In this document: positions 8,688-16,281 of the stretch, piece by piece
Layout of the letters: each line of letters starts with the position of its first letter
Position numbering within the stretch: position 1 is the stretch's first letter
Assembly: GCF_009933335.1 (NCBI RefSeq)
Contig: NZ_MAEL01000054.1
Span: 248,001 to 312,000 of the forward strand
Reading direction: 5' to 3'
Length of the DNA: 64,000 nucleotides
DNA from: Candidatus Enterococcus willemsii
GTDB lineage: Bacteria; Bacillota; Bacilli; Lactobacillales; Enterococcaceae
Translations under genes and position numbers: made by a program
The notes under the pieces: model-generated
Database searches by the model: none
What the model was told of the DNA's origin: nothing
What the model saw: the letters and a program-made list of their open reading frames with translations, nothing else

Positions 8688-9710
8688 ATGAAAGTTAGAA
8701 TGAAAGATATTGCTAAACTAGCGAACGTCTCAGAAGCCACTGTTTCTTTAGTCCTCAATGATAAGCCTTCAAGAATTTCAGAAAGTAAAAAAGTAGAAAT
8801 AAAAAAAATTGCTGCTGAATTAAATTATATTCCGAATATTGCAGCTCAAAGTCTAGCTAAACGCAAAACAAACACAATCGGTATTGTTATACCAGATATC
8901 GAAAATCCTTTTTTTGCAAAATTGAGTAAAGAGATTGAAAAACAATTGAGAGAAATTGGTTATTTAACGATATTAACTAATAGTAATGATGGATTTGAAA
9001 ACGAAAAAGCGCTTATTTCTACATTATTAAATCGGGGAGTCGATGGCTTAATTTTAGCTTTATCTAATCAAGCATTTCACGATACGAATGAATTGCAACA
9101 ATTTTTGTTGAATATTCCAATTCCTTTTGTGTTAGTTGATCGTCCGTTACATAATAAAACAATCAGTCAAGTATATTTCGATAGTTTTAATGGTGCTTAC
9201 TTACTGACAAAGGAGCTACTTGAACGAGGCCATCAGAGAATTGTCTGCATGATTGGTGATAATCATGTGCCTAATGCGCAAAGTAAAATTGCAGGTATGC
9301 AAAAAGCATTTGCCGAATATAACGTATCTTTTGCTAAACATGATATTGTGGAAATTGGCTATACATTTGAAGATGGCTATCATAAATCCGATGCGTATTT
9401 ACTAAATAAAGAAATGACAGCAATTTCTGCTACCAACGATATGGTTGCCCTAGGAATTATGAAACGTGCCAAAGAATTAGCGATAAATATACCTAATGAT
9501 AAATCATTAATCGGATACGATAAATTAGCAATTATTGAAATGGTTGACATTGAACTATCATCTGTTAATCAAGACACGAAAAAATTAGCAATAAATACAA
9601 CTTGTTTACTGGAGAAATTATTACAAAATAATCACCCCGAACAAATTATTCTTAATCCCGAATTAGTATTGAAAAAAAGTATTCGAGCGATTGGAAAGAC
9701 TGAAGTATAA
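8688..9710 (+). CDS. LacI-family transcriptional regulator of the ribonucleoside/ribose locus
   Basis: This 340-residue repressor has an N-terminal helix-turn-helix (MKDIAKLANVSEATVSLVLN) with the hinge NYIPNIAAQSLAKRKTNTIG, then a periplasmic-binding-protein-like effector domain (VIPDIENPFFAKL, GYDKL near the end), as in RbsR. The frame extends upstream to 8646, but TAGGAG at 8675-8680 selects the ATG at 8688. Two near-identical palindromes of LacI-family type lie downstream of it, in front of the nucleoside hydrolase gene, so local repression of that operon is likely. The effector is probably ribose or a ribose phosphate, by inference. Confidence 0.9.
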   Translation: MKVRMKDIAKLANVSEATVSLVLNDKPSRISESKKVEIKKIAAELNYIPNIAAQSLAKRKTNTIGIVIPDIENPFFAKLSKEIEKQLREIGYLTILTNSNDGFENEKALISTLLNRGVDGLILALSNQAFHDTNELQQFLLNIPIPFVLVDRPLHNKTISQVYFDSFNGAYLLTKELLERGHQRIVCMIGDNHVPNAQSKIAGMQKAFAEYNVSFAKHDIVEIGYTFEDGYHKSDAYLLNKEMTAISATNDMVALGIMKRAKELAINIPNDKSLIGYDKLAIIEMVDIELSSVNQDTKKLAINTTCLLEKLLQNNHPEQIILNPELVLKKSIRAIGKTEV

Positions 9711-9719
9711 CCATTAGAT

Positions 9720-9763
9720 AAGGACCACATTAGCATTTATTCTGGTTATGTGGTCCTTTATTT
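9720..9763 (+). terminator. Terminator after the LacI-family regulator
   Basis: Stem AAGGACCACAT / ATGTGGTCCTT with a T-rich tail. The same 5' arm occurs in the hairpin at 21,375-21,412. Confidence 0.8.
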
Positions 9764-9783
9764 AATAATTCTTCTAAAAATAG

Positions 9784-9812
9784 TTGACATCACAAAAAGA
9801 AAGCGTTATTAT
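9784..9812 (+). promoter_or_regulatory. Sigma-A promoter of the ribonucleoside operon
   Basis: TTGACA at 9784-9789, exactly 17 nt, then TATTAT at 9807-9812. A cre-like sequence (AGAAAGCGTTATTA, 12 of 14 matches) at 9798-9811 overlaps the -10, so CcpA repression is plausible. Confidence 0.8.
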
Positions 9813-9824
9813 GTTTTGTATAAA

Positions 9825-9840
9825 GATAAAGCGCTTAACC
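9825..9840 (+). promoter_or_regulatory. LacI-family operator O1
   Basis: GATAAAGCGCTTAACC, a near-palindrome centred on AAGCGCTT just downstream of the promoter -10. It is almost identical to O2 and is 56 bp from it. Confidence 0.7.
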
Positions 9841-9880
9841 TAAAGACTTCCTATTAAGGGAGTCTAAAAAAATATCTTTT

Positions 9881-9896
9881 GATAAAGCGCTTAATC
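9881..9896 (+). promoter_or_regulatory. LacI-family operator O2
   Basis: GATAAAGCGCTTAATC, the second copy of the operator, directly before the AAGGAGG ribosome site. An 8-bp hairpin (AGACTTCC / GGGAGTCT, 9844-9865) lies between the two operators. Confidence 0.7.
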
Positions 9897-9913
9897 AAAA
9901 AGGAGGAAATAAA

Positions 9914-10828
9914 ATGAGTAAAAAAAGAGCGGTCATTATTGACACAGATCCAGGAATTGATGATGCAGTTGCTTTAGCCATTGCATTAAATCACGAGGAG
10001 CTAGATGTAAAGTTACTAACCACTGTTGCCGGAAATGTAAGCGTAGCCAAAACAACTGACAATACTTTAAAGTTACTGTCTTTTTTTGAAAAAGAGATTC
10101 CAGTTGCTGAGGGCAGCGCTCATCCGCTAATTAATGAGTTTGAAGATTCTGCAGACATACATGGAGAAAGCGGCATGGATGGATATGACTTTCCAAAACC
10201 TACTCGACAAATTGAAACTGTACATGCAGTTGAGGCAATGCGCCGTACGATATTAGAAAGTAAAGAACCAATCACTCTAGTTCCGATTGCTGCATTAACT
10301 AACATAGCTTTACTTTTTGCTATGTATCCCGAAGTGAAAGCCAATATTGAAGAAATTGTGTTAATGGGTGGCACGATGTCTAGAGGGAATACAAATACTA
10401 GTGCAGAATTTAATATTTACGTTGATCCACATGCTGCAAAAATGGTATTTCAATCAGGCGTACCAATTGTCATGGTGGGAACAGATGTAACTAGCGTAGC
10501 CGTTCTGACAAATCAAGAAACAGAAAAAATTAAAACTTTAGGAAAAGTCGGTGAAATGTTTTATGCCATGTTTAAACATTATCGCGGAGGCAGTTTAAAA
10601 ACTGGCTTAAAAATGCACGATGTTTGTGCAATCGCCTATCTCGTAGCCCCACAATTATTTGAAACACAAGCAACATATGTTGAGATTGCAACAGAAGGAC
10701 CCGCTGCAGGAGCCACAGTCGCAGATTTAAAAATGAAATATCATGATGAAAAAAATGCCACAGTTTGTGTAGAAGTTGATGTAGATGGATTTAGAAATTG
10801 GGTTATTAATGAGTTAAGCAAAATTTAA
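9914..10828 (+). CDS. Ribonucleoside hydrolase (IUNH family)
   Basis: This 304-residue protein has the hallmark calcium/ribose-binding motif DTDPGIDDAVALAIAL at residues 9-24. It also has VPIAALTNIALL, MGGTMSRGNTNTSAEFNIYVDPHAA and the late KMHDVCAIAYL. These are typical of inosine-uridine-preferring nucleoside hydrolases such as RihC. It cleaves ribonucleosides to free base plus ribose in the cytoplasm. It is the first gene of the operator-controlled operon and is followed 12 bp later by a carrier. A ribokinase further down would phosphorylate the released ribose. Purine or pyrimidine preference cannot be read from sequence. Confidence 0.93.
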   Translation: MSKKRAVIIDTDPGIDDAVALAIALNHEELDVKLLTTVAGNVSVAKTTDNTLKLLSFFEKEIPVAEGSAHPLINEFEDSADIHGESGMDGYDFPKPTRQIETVHAVEAMRRTILESKEPITLVPIAALTNIALLFAMYPEVKANIEEIVLMGGTMSRGNTNTSAEFNIYVDPHAAKMVFQSGVPIVMVGTDVTSVAVLTNQETEKIKTLGKVGEMFYAMFKHYRGGSLKTGLKMHDVCAIAYLVAPQLFETQATYVEIATEGPAAGATVADLKMKYHDEKNATVCVEVDVDGFRNWVINELSKI

Positions 10829-10840
10829 GGAGGAAATGAA

Positions 10841-12214
10841 ATGGTTGAAGCATTTTTAGTATTGATTGTCTTAACTGCAGTTGCGTATTTGATTATCAAA
10901 AATTATCATCCAGCACTTAGCTTAATTGTAGGTGCTTTGGTGTTGTTATTATTTGCTGTATTGCTAGGATATCCGATTTATCCTGACGGAGAAGGTACAG
11001 GTTTACGATTCTTTGATATATTCTTGAAATTCAAAGATACTATTATTTCGCAAGTAAGTTCTGCTGGTATTGTTATTATGATTTTATTTGGTTATTCCGG
11101 GTATATGAATGTGATTGGAGCAAATAAAGTCGCAGTTAATATATTGGTACGACCACTGTTGAAGATAAAGAATAAATTATTATTCGTACCCTTGGTTTTC
11201 TTAATTGGAAATTTAATGTCCTTAGTGATTCCTAGTGCATCCAGTTTAGCAATTATTTTGATGGCTATTTTATATCCGATGTTGGCAAGCGCAGGTGTTT
11301 CATCATTAAGTGCTGCTGGAGTAATTGCAATGACTGCAACAATTATGCCCACACCATTAGGGGCAGACAATGTGATAGCTGCTGAAACATTAGGTTATGA
11401 TTTATTGAATTATGTGATGTGGAATGCGAAAGTTTCTATTCCTGTCCTATTGATTATTGCGGTTACACAATTCTTTTGGCAACAGTACTGTGATAAAAAG
11501 GAAGGTGCTGCAGCTTTTGTAGACGTAGAAGAAATCGAAACAGCAGAGGAAGAAGAGCAACATGCACCTAGTTTTTATGCGATTCTTCCATTATTGCCTT
11601 TGATTTTAATTTTAGTTGTAGGAATTCTAGGATTCATTTATGAAAATATTCAAATGGATATTTTTGTATTAACATTTATTTCTTTCTTTATCGCAGTTAT
11701 TATTGAAGCCTTTCGCCATAAATCTTATAAAAAGATTCAAGACTCTGCCTCAGAAATGTTTAAAGGAATGGGACAAGGTTTTAGTCAAGTCGTGATGTTA
11801 GTTGTCGGAGGTTCACTATTTACTACCGCTATCCAAACGATGGGAATCATAGATACGATCATGGAATCTGTTCAATCTTCTAGTTCAGCAGGGATTGTTA
11901 CATCATTAATTTTTAGTGGTGCTACGACATTGTTTGGTATCTTAAGTGGCGGTGGTTTAGCAATGTTCTATGCAGTCGTTGAGTTAATTCCAAATATCGC
12001 TGAAAAAGCTGGAATTGATGGTATTTTAATTGCTCTACCCATGCAAATGATTGCTAATTTAGCTCGAACTATTTCGCCAGTAGCGGCAGTCGTGATGATT
12101 GTTGCTTCGAGTATTAAAGTTAGTCCTATTCGTATATTAAAAAGAACAAGTGTACCTACAATAGTTGGCATTTTAGCCGTAATTATTTTATCTATCGTGC
12201 TATTACCCTATTAG
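10841..12214 (+). CDS. DcuC-family carrier in the nucleoside operon
   Basis: This 457-residue polytopic membrane protein has roughly 11-13 hydrophobic segments. Its re-entrant-loop-like motifs (NLMSLVIPSASSLAIILM, MTATIMPTPLGADNV and the C-terminal ARTISPVAAVV) place it in the DcuC / anaerobic C4-dicarboxylate carrier family within the ion-transporter superfamily. An acidic cytoplasmic loop (VEEIETAEEEEQ) separates its two halves. Its position directly behind a nucleoside hydrolase and under the same operators suggests that it imports nucleosides or ribose rather than fumarate or succinate. That is inference from context. AAGGAGG precedes the ATG. Confidence 0.8.
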   Translation: MVEAFLVLIVLTAVAYLIIKNYHPALSLIVGALVLLLFAVLLGYPIYPDGEGTGLRFFDIFLKFKDTIISQVSSAGIVIMILFGYSGYMNVIGANKVAVNILVRPLLKIKNKLLFVPLVFLIGNLMSLVIPSASSLAIILMAILYPMLASAGVSSLSAAGVIAMTATIMPTPLGADNVIAAETLGYDLLNYVMWNAKVSIPVLLIIAVTQFFWQQYCDKKEGAAAFVDVEEIETAEEEEQHAPSFYAILPLLPLILILVVGILGFIYENIQMDIFVLTFISFFIAVIIEAFRHKSYKKIQDSASEMFKGMGQGFSQVVMLVVGGSLFTTAIQTMGIIDTIMESVQSSSSAGIVTSLIFSGATTLFGILSGGGLAMFYAVVELIPNIAEKAGIDGILIALPMQMIANLARTISPVAAVVMIVASSIKVSPIRILKRTSVPTIVGILAVIILSIVLLPY

Positions 12215-12222
12215 CAGATACC

Positions 12223-12258
12223 GCTAGGACAGGTATTTACTTGTTCTAGCTTCTTTTT
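12223..12258 (+). terminator. Terminator or attenuator after the carrier gene
   Basis: A 12-bp stem (GCTAGGACAGGT / ACTTGTTCTAGC, with two G-U pairs, loop ATTT) followed by TTCTTTTT. It partly separates the first two genes from the GNAT-ribokinase pair. Confidence 0.75.
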
Positions 12259-12281
12259 ATGAAAGAGTTGAGGTGGATGGA

Positions 12282-12788
12282 ATGATGTTTCGTATTTGCG
12301 TACAGAAAGATTTAGCTGAAATTGTTGTATTGTTTAATCAAGCGAAGAGACATATGGTTCGACAAGGAATATATCAATGGACGAGCGAATACCCGAACGA
12401 ACAATTAATTAAAGAAGATATTCACGAAAAAAGGCTCTACAAATTAGTAGAAAATGATAAAATTGTAAATGTAGTGACTTTAGAAATCAACCAAGCAGAA
12501 AACTTGGCATGGATGAAGCGATTTGTGACGATACCAGAGAAAGAGAGCACTGGTTTAGCCAGTGTTATGCTGGAAAATATTTATCGAATGATGAAGGAGA
12601 GGAAGCTTTCTTTTTTATATGCTTCGACAAATCATACGAATAAAAATATGCGGTATTTTTTTGAAAAGCATTGTTTTCATTTTGTGGCAAGTTACGTTCC
12701 TGAAAATAGAAGTGAATTTGGAGAGTTTTTAATTTATAAAAAACAAATGGATGTGAGAAATAATGACGAAAGTTTTAACTCTAGGTAG
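12282..12788 (+). CDS. GNAT-family N-acetyltransferase
   Basis: This 168-residue protein has a GNAT-like fold pattern: an N-terminal CVQKDLAEIVVLFNQAK, a central beta-strand block ending KRFVTIPEKESTGLASVMLENI where the acetyl-CoA loop belongs, and a C-terminal NKNMRYFFEKHCFHFV typical of the last GNAT helix-strand. The frame opens with a GTG at 12273, but GAGGTGG at 12270-12276 is the ribosome site for the ATG at 12282 (or 12285). Its 3' end overlaps rbsK by 26 bp, so the two are translationally linked. The substrate is unknown, and its link to nucleoside use is not obvious. Confidence 0.75.
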   Translation: MMFRICVQKDLAEIVVLFNQAKRHMVRQGIYQWTSEYPNEQLIKEDIHEKRLYKLVENDKIVNVVTLEINQAENLAWMKRFVTIPEKESTGLASVMLENIYRMMKERKLSFLYASTNHTNKNMRYFFEKHCFHFVASYVPENRSEFGEFLIYKKQMDVRNNDESFNSR

Positions 12789-13668
12789 TTTAAATATGGA
12801 CATGGTGATGACAACGAAGCAGATGCCTACAGTAGGTGAAACGATTTTAGGAGAAACAATTGATTACTTCCTTGGGGGAAAGGGAGCCAATCAAGCTGTG
12901 GCAGCATCTAGAATAGGTGTGCCAACGAAGCTTATTGGAAAGATTGGGATGGATACATTTGGTGAAAAAATCAAGCAACATTTAGGGAATGAAACAATTG
13001 ATTTAGCCGGTGTAATTTGTGATGATACTGTATTTACAGGTGTAGCATCCATTTTTAAATTACCGCAAGATAATGCGATTGTTGTGTTGCCAGGTGCCAA
13101 TAGTTTATTAACAGCACAAGAGCTTTCTGCGAAAGATTTTCAAGAGGGCGTGTTACTTACACAATTAGAAATCCCAATTGAAACAGTCTTGCAAGGTTTA
13201 CAATTAGCGAAAAAGAATCAGATGCAGACTATTTTAAATCCAGCACCTTATCATCGAAGCGTTCCAACTTTATTACCGTGGGTAGATATTATTACCCCAA
13301 ATGAGACAGAATTTGCTGATATGGTAGGAAAAAAAATACAAACGGCAAGTGAATTAGAGACTGAAATGCTGAATTGGGTACGAGAACATCAAACGCAATT
13401 AATTGTGACACGTGGTGCAGAAGGTGTGTCATATGTTGAAAAGCATCAATTAATTACAGTCCGTGCGCCAAAAGCAACTGTAGTGGATACCACTGGGGCG
13501 GGGGATACTTTTAATGGTGTTTTAGCTGCTAAATTAGCACAAGGGATGGCATTTGCCGAAGCAGTAGAGTGGGCCACAACTGGTGCATCGCTAGCTGTTG
13601 AAAAATTAGGTGCACAAACCGGTATGCCTAGTGATACACAAATACGAGAAAAAATGAAAGAAAAATGA
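12763..13668 (+). CDS. rbsK: Ribokinase
   Basis: This 301-residue PfkB-family sugar kinase carries both signatures: an N-terminal GSLNMDMVM and GGKGANQAVAASRIG (residues ~38-52), and the C-terminal catalytic DTTGAGDTFNGVLAA with the general-base Asp. It phosphorylates ribose to ribose-5-phosphate and so completes a path from nucleoside to pentose phosphate with the upstream hydrolase. The ATG lies inside the end of the GNAT gene, with a poor ribosome site (GTGAGAAATA), which suggests translational coupling. The stop is followed 145 bp later by rplK, with a new promoter in between. Confidence 0.94.
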   Translation: MTKVLTLGSLNMDMVMTTKQMPTVGETILGETIDYFLGGKGANQAVAASRIGVPTKLIGKIGMDTFGEKIKQHLGNETIDLAGVICDDTVFTGVASIFKLPQDNAIVVLPGANSLLTAQELSAKDFQEGVLLTQLEIPIETVLQGLQLAKKNQMQTILNPAPYHRSVPTLLPWVDIITPNETEFADMVGKKIQTASELETEMLNWVREHQTQLIVTRGAEGVSYVEKHQLITVRAPKATVVDTTGAGDTFNGVLAAKLAQGMAFAEAVEWATTGASLAVEKLGAQTGMPSDTQIREKMKEK

Positions 13669-13680
13669 AAGAAAAAACAC

Positions 13681-13708
13681 TTGAAAATTTTTTTGATTCT
13701 GATATACT
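13681..13708 (+). promoter_or_regulatory. Promoter of the rplK-rplA transcript
   Basis: TTGAAA at 13681-13686, 16 nt, TATACT at 13703-13708. It lies directly behind rbsK and ahead of the L1-site mimic. Confidence 0.65.
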
Positions 13709-13753
13709 ATTCGAGTGTGCATGAAATCTTGTATTTTGTGTGCGCTGAAACAA

Positions 13754-13787
13754 GTGGGAGGAGAAATTTTGATCTCCAATTAACCAC
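13754..13787 (+). promoter_or_regulatory. L1-binding-site mimic in the rplK leader
   Basis: Outer stem GTGG / CCAC, asymmetric internal loop GA / AATTAA, inner stem GGAGA / TCTCC. This matches the layout of the L1-binding region of 23S rRNA (GGUGG-GA-stem ... ACCACC). It sits 13 nt before the AAGGAGG of rplK, so binding by free L1 would shut down translation. The match is made from memory of the rRNA site. Confidence 0.65.
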
Positions 13788-13813
13788 ATCACGGACTCAA
13801 GGAGGTATGTCTC

Positions 13814-14236
13814 GTGGCAAAAAAAGTAGAAAAAATCGTTAAATTGCAAATTCCTGCAGGTAAAGCAACACCAGCACCACCAGTAGGTCCTGCATTAGGT
13901 CAAGCAGGCGTAAACATTATGGGATTCACAAAAGAATTCAACGCTCGCACAGCAGACCAAGCAGGTTTAATCATTCCGGTTGTTATTTCTGTATACGAAG
14001 ACCGTTCATTCACATTCGTTACAAAAACACCACCAGCAGCAGTATTATTGAAAAAAGCTGCAAAAATTGACAAAGGTTCAGGTGAACCAAACAAAACTAA
14101 AGTTGCATCAGTTACTAGCGATCAAATTAAAGAAATCGCTGAGTTGAAAATGGAAGACCTAAACGCAGCTGACGTTGAAGCAGCTATGCGCATGGTTGAA
14201 GGAACTGCACGAAGCATGGGAATCACTGTAGGTTAA
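13814..14236 (+). CDS. rplK: 50S ribosomal protein L11
   Basis: This 140-residue protein has all L11 landmarks: [27 protein letters not shown] at the N-terminus (starting here [10 protein letters not shown]), [16 protein letters not shown], and the RNA-binding C-terminal domain ending [11 protein letters not shown]. It uses a GTG start at 13814 with AAGGAGGT 8 nt upstream. L11 binds the GTPase-associated centre of 23S rRNA and is needed for stringent-factor activation. It heads the rplK-rplA operon, with a likely L1-controlled leader. Confidence 0.98.
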   Translation: MAKKVEKIVKLQIPAGKATPAPPVGPALGQAGVNIMGFTKEFNARTADQAGLIIPVVISVYEDRSFTFVTKTPPAAVLLKKAAKIDKGSGEPNKTKVASVTSDQIKEIAELKMEDLNAADVEAAMRMVEGTARSMGITVG

Positions 14237-14276
14237 TTCTTACACTGAAACCTAAGGAAGTAGCTTCTCAGTTGGC

Positions 14277-14296
14277 TCTATATTGAAAGATATAGA
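14277..14296 (+). repeat. Small hairpin between rplK and rplA
   Basis: TCTATAT / ATATAGA with a 6-nt loop, just before the second L1-site mimic. No U-run follows, so it is not a terminator. Confidence 0.5.
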
Positions 14297-14300
14297 ACAC

Positions 14301-14326
14301 GTGGGAGGTTCTACCGTTATAACCAC
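14301..14326 (+). promoter_or_regulatory. Second L1-binding-site mimic, upstream of rplA
   Basis: GTGG-GA-GGT, loop TCT, ACC, GTTATAA, CCAC: the same architecture as the copy in front of rplK, followed after four bases by AAGGAGG. The sequence CCACATCA after the motif is shared with the first copy. Confidence 0.6.
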
Positions 14327-14346
14327 ATCAAGGAGGAAACACAAAA

Positions 14347-15036
14347 ATGGCTAAAAAAAGCAAAAAAATGCAAGAAGCATTAAAAAAAGTTGATGCTACT
14401 AAAGCTTATTCAGTTGAAGAAGCAGTAGTATTAGCAAAAGACACAAATATTGCAAAATTCGATGCAACTGTTGAAGTTGCTTACCGTCTAAATGTAGACC
14501 CTAAAAAAGCGGATCAACAAATCCGTGGTGCAGTGGTACTACCAAACGGAACTGGTAAAACTCAAAAAGTTTTAGTATTTGCTAAAGGCGAAAAAGCAAA
14601 AGAAGCAGAAGCTGCTGGCGCTGATTACGTAGGCGAAGCTGACTTAGCTCAAAAAATTCAAGGTGGCTGGTTCGACTTTGACGTTGTAGTAGCAACACCT
14701 GATATGATGGCTGAAGTTGGTAAACTAGGACGCGTTTTAGGACCTAAAGGATTAATGCCTAACCCTAAAACTGGTACTGTTACAATGGACGTTACAAAAG
14801 CAGTTAACGAAGTAAAAGCTGGTAAAGTAACTTACCGTGTTGACCGTAACGGAAACATCCATGTTCCAATCGGTAAAGTATCATTCGACAACGAAAAACT
14901 TGTTGAAAACTTTAAAACTATCCATGATGTATTAGTGAAAGCTAAACCATCAGCAGCTAAAGGAACTTACATGAAAAACATTACAGTGACTACTACTTTT
15001 GGCCCTGGTGTACATGTAGATTCAGCTTCTTTCTAA
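14347..15036 (+). CDS. rplA: 50S ribosomal protein L1
   Basis: This 229-residue protein is of standard L1 length. The sequence contains [33 protein letters not shown], the interdomain [32 protein letters not shown] signature, and a C-terminal [12 protein letters not shown]1 forms the mobile L1 stalk next to the E site and is a classical translational repressor of its own operon. The two rRNA-like hairpins at 13,754 and 14,301 are its likely mRNA targets. Confidence 0.98.
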   Translation: MAKKSKKMQEALKKVDATKAYSVEEAVVLAKDTNIAKFDATVEVAYRLNVDPKKADQQIRGAVVLPNGTGKTQKVLVFAKGEKAKEAEAAGADYVGEADLAQKIQGGWFDFDVVVATPDMMAEVGKLGRVLGPKGLMPNPKTGTVTMDVTKAVNEVKAGKVTYRVDRNGNIHVPIGKVSFDNEKLVENFKTIHDVLVKAKPSAAKGTYMKNITVTTTFGPGVHVDSASF

Positions 15037-15067
15037 TTAATTTTAGAAATTAAACAAAAATTGTTGA

Positions 15068-15100
15068 CTCAAACACCTTTCCTATGGTAAGGTGTTTGAG
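15068..15100 (+). repeat. 12-bp inverted repeat in the rplA-rplJ gap, overlapping a possible promoter
   Basis: CTCAAACACCTT / AAGGTGTTTGAG with a 9-nt loop and no T-run after it. A promoter-like pair (TTGACT at 15064-15069, 18 nt, TAAGGT at 15088-15093) overlaps it, so it may be a weak terminator, a processing site or part of the rplJ promoter. Confidence 0.45.
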
Positions 15101-15109
15101 GTTAAATAA

Positions 15110-15217
15110 TTAACTGTACCGAAGACAGTAGGTGACGAAAGTCATAATTCCTACCGAGGACATCTATTGAGAAACTTCAATTGTCCCTCTATGTCTACGG
15201 TGGCATAGAGTTTTTTT
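15110..15217 (+). ncRNA. Ribosomal protein L10 leader
   Basis: The leader contains ACTGTACCGAAGACAGTAGGTG followed by TTCCTACCGAGG, the kink-turn-containing L10(L12)4 target typical of Firmicute rplJ leaders. It ends in the attenuator hairpin CTCTATG / CATAGAG with seven Ts at 15,211-15,217. Excess L10-L12 complex is expected to stabilise termination upstream of rplJ. Confidence 0.85.
15187..15217 (+). terminator. Attenuator terminator of the L10 leader
   Basis: CTCTATG, 10-nt loop, CATAGAG, T7. It sits 55 bp before the rplJ start. Confidence 0.85.
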
Positions 15218-15271
15218 ATGTCTTTTGACAAGAAGAACTCTTCCATCAAAACCAGGAGGTGAATTTTAATA

Positions 15272-15772
15272 ATGAGTGAAGCAGCTATCGCTAAAAAAGC
15301 AGCGATTGTTGAAGAAGTGAGTGAAAAATTCAAAGCAGCGGCATCTGTAGTAGTTGTAGACTACCGTGGATTAACTGTTGATGAAGTAACTCGTTTACGT
15401 AAACAATTGCGTGATGCAAACGTAGAAATGAAAGTTATCAAAAACTCTATTCTTTCACGTGCAGCTGAAGCAGCTGGTTTAGAAGGAATGGGTGAAGTAT
15501 TCACTGGTCCTACAGCCGTGGCTTTCAGTAATGATGATGTAATCGCACCTGCGAAAATCATCGATGAATTTGCTAAAGAAGCAAAAGCATTAGAAATCAA
15601 AGGCGGTATCATCGAAGGCAAAGTATCTTCATTGGAAGAAATCATTGCTTTGGCAAAACTACCAAACCGCGAAGGTCTTCTATCTATGCTTTTATCTGTA
15701 CTACAAGCGCCAGTCCGCAACGTGGCTTACGCTATCAATGCAGTTGCAGAAAAAGACGAAGAAGTAGCTTAA
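15272..15772 (+). CDS. rplJ: 50S ribosomal protein L10
   Basis: This 166-residue protein has the conserved [36 protein letters not shown]-terminal RNA-binding region, the [10 protein letters not shown] segment, and a helical C-terminal tail that anchors L12 dimers ([25 protein letters not shown]). L10 forms the base of the L12 stalk. AGGAGG precedes the ATG. Expression is likely controlled by the L10 leader just upstream, and rplL follows by 64 bp. Confidence 0.98.
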   Translation: MSEAAIAKKAAIVEEVSEKFKAAASVVVVDYRGLTVDEVTRLRKQLRDANVEMKVIKNSILSRAAEAAGLEGMGEVFTGPTAVAFSNDDVIAPAKIIDEFAKEAKALEIKGGIIEGKVSSLEEIIALAKLPNREGLLSMLLSVLQAPVRNVAYAINAVAEKDEEVA

Positions 15773-15836
15773 TTGCCGCATGATACAACGTTAATAAATA
15801 AAAAAATAAACTTACCTATAATGGAGGAAAACAATA

Positions 15837-16205
15837 ATGGCATTGAACATTGAAAACATTGTCGAAGAGCTAAAAGGCGCGACAATCTTAGAATTAAACG
15901 ACTTAGTTAAAGCTATCGAAGAAGAATTTGGCGTATCTGCTGCTGCACCTGTAGCTGTAGCTGCTGCTGGCGCTGGTGACTCTGCTGATGAACAAACTGA
16001 ATTCACAGTTGAATTAACTTCTGCTGGCGATTCAAAAGTTAAAGTTATCAAAGCAGTTCGTGAAGCAACTGGCTTAGGCTTGAAAGAAGCTAAAGCTGTA
16101 GTTGATGGCGCTCCTGCACCAGTTAAAGAAGGTATCTCTAAAGAAGATGCTGAAGCGTTAAAAGCTGCTTTAGAAGAAGTTGGCGCTTCTGTAACTGTAA
16201 AATAA
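15837..16205 (+). CDS. rplL: 50S ribosomal protein L7/L12
   Basis: This 122-residue protein has the N-terminal dimerisation helices ([30 protein letters not shown]), an Ala/Gly-rich hinge ([13 protein letters not shown]), and the C-terminal factor-binding domain containing [28 protein letters not shown]12 recruits translational GTPases to the ribosome. AATGGAGG precedes the start. The transcript ends at a strong bidirectional terminator. Confidence 0.98.
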   Translation: MALNIENIVEELKGATILELNDLVKAIEEEFGVSAAAPVAVAAAGAGDSADEQTEFTVELTSAGDSKVKVIKAVREATGLGLKEAKAVVDGAPAPVKEGISKEDAEALKAALEEVGASVTVK

Positions 16206-16221
16206 TCTTATTTAAAAATAT

Positions 16222-16264
16222 AAAAACTGGAAGACCTATTCAAAGGTTTTCCAGTTTTTTTTGT
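16222..16264. terminator. Bidirectional terminator after rplL
   Basis: A 14-15-bp stem (AAAACTGGAAGACCT / AGGTTTTCCAGTTTT) flanked by an A-run on one side and a T-run on the other. It serves rplL and the convergent ABC permease gene. Confidence 0.9.
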
Positions 16265-16281
16265 GTTAAATGGACTGAATG

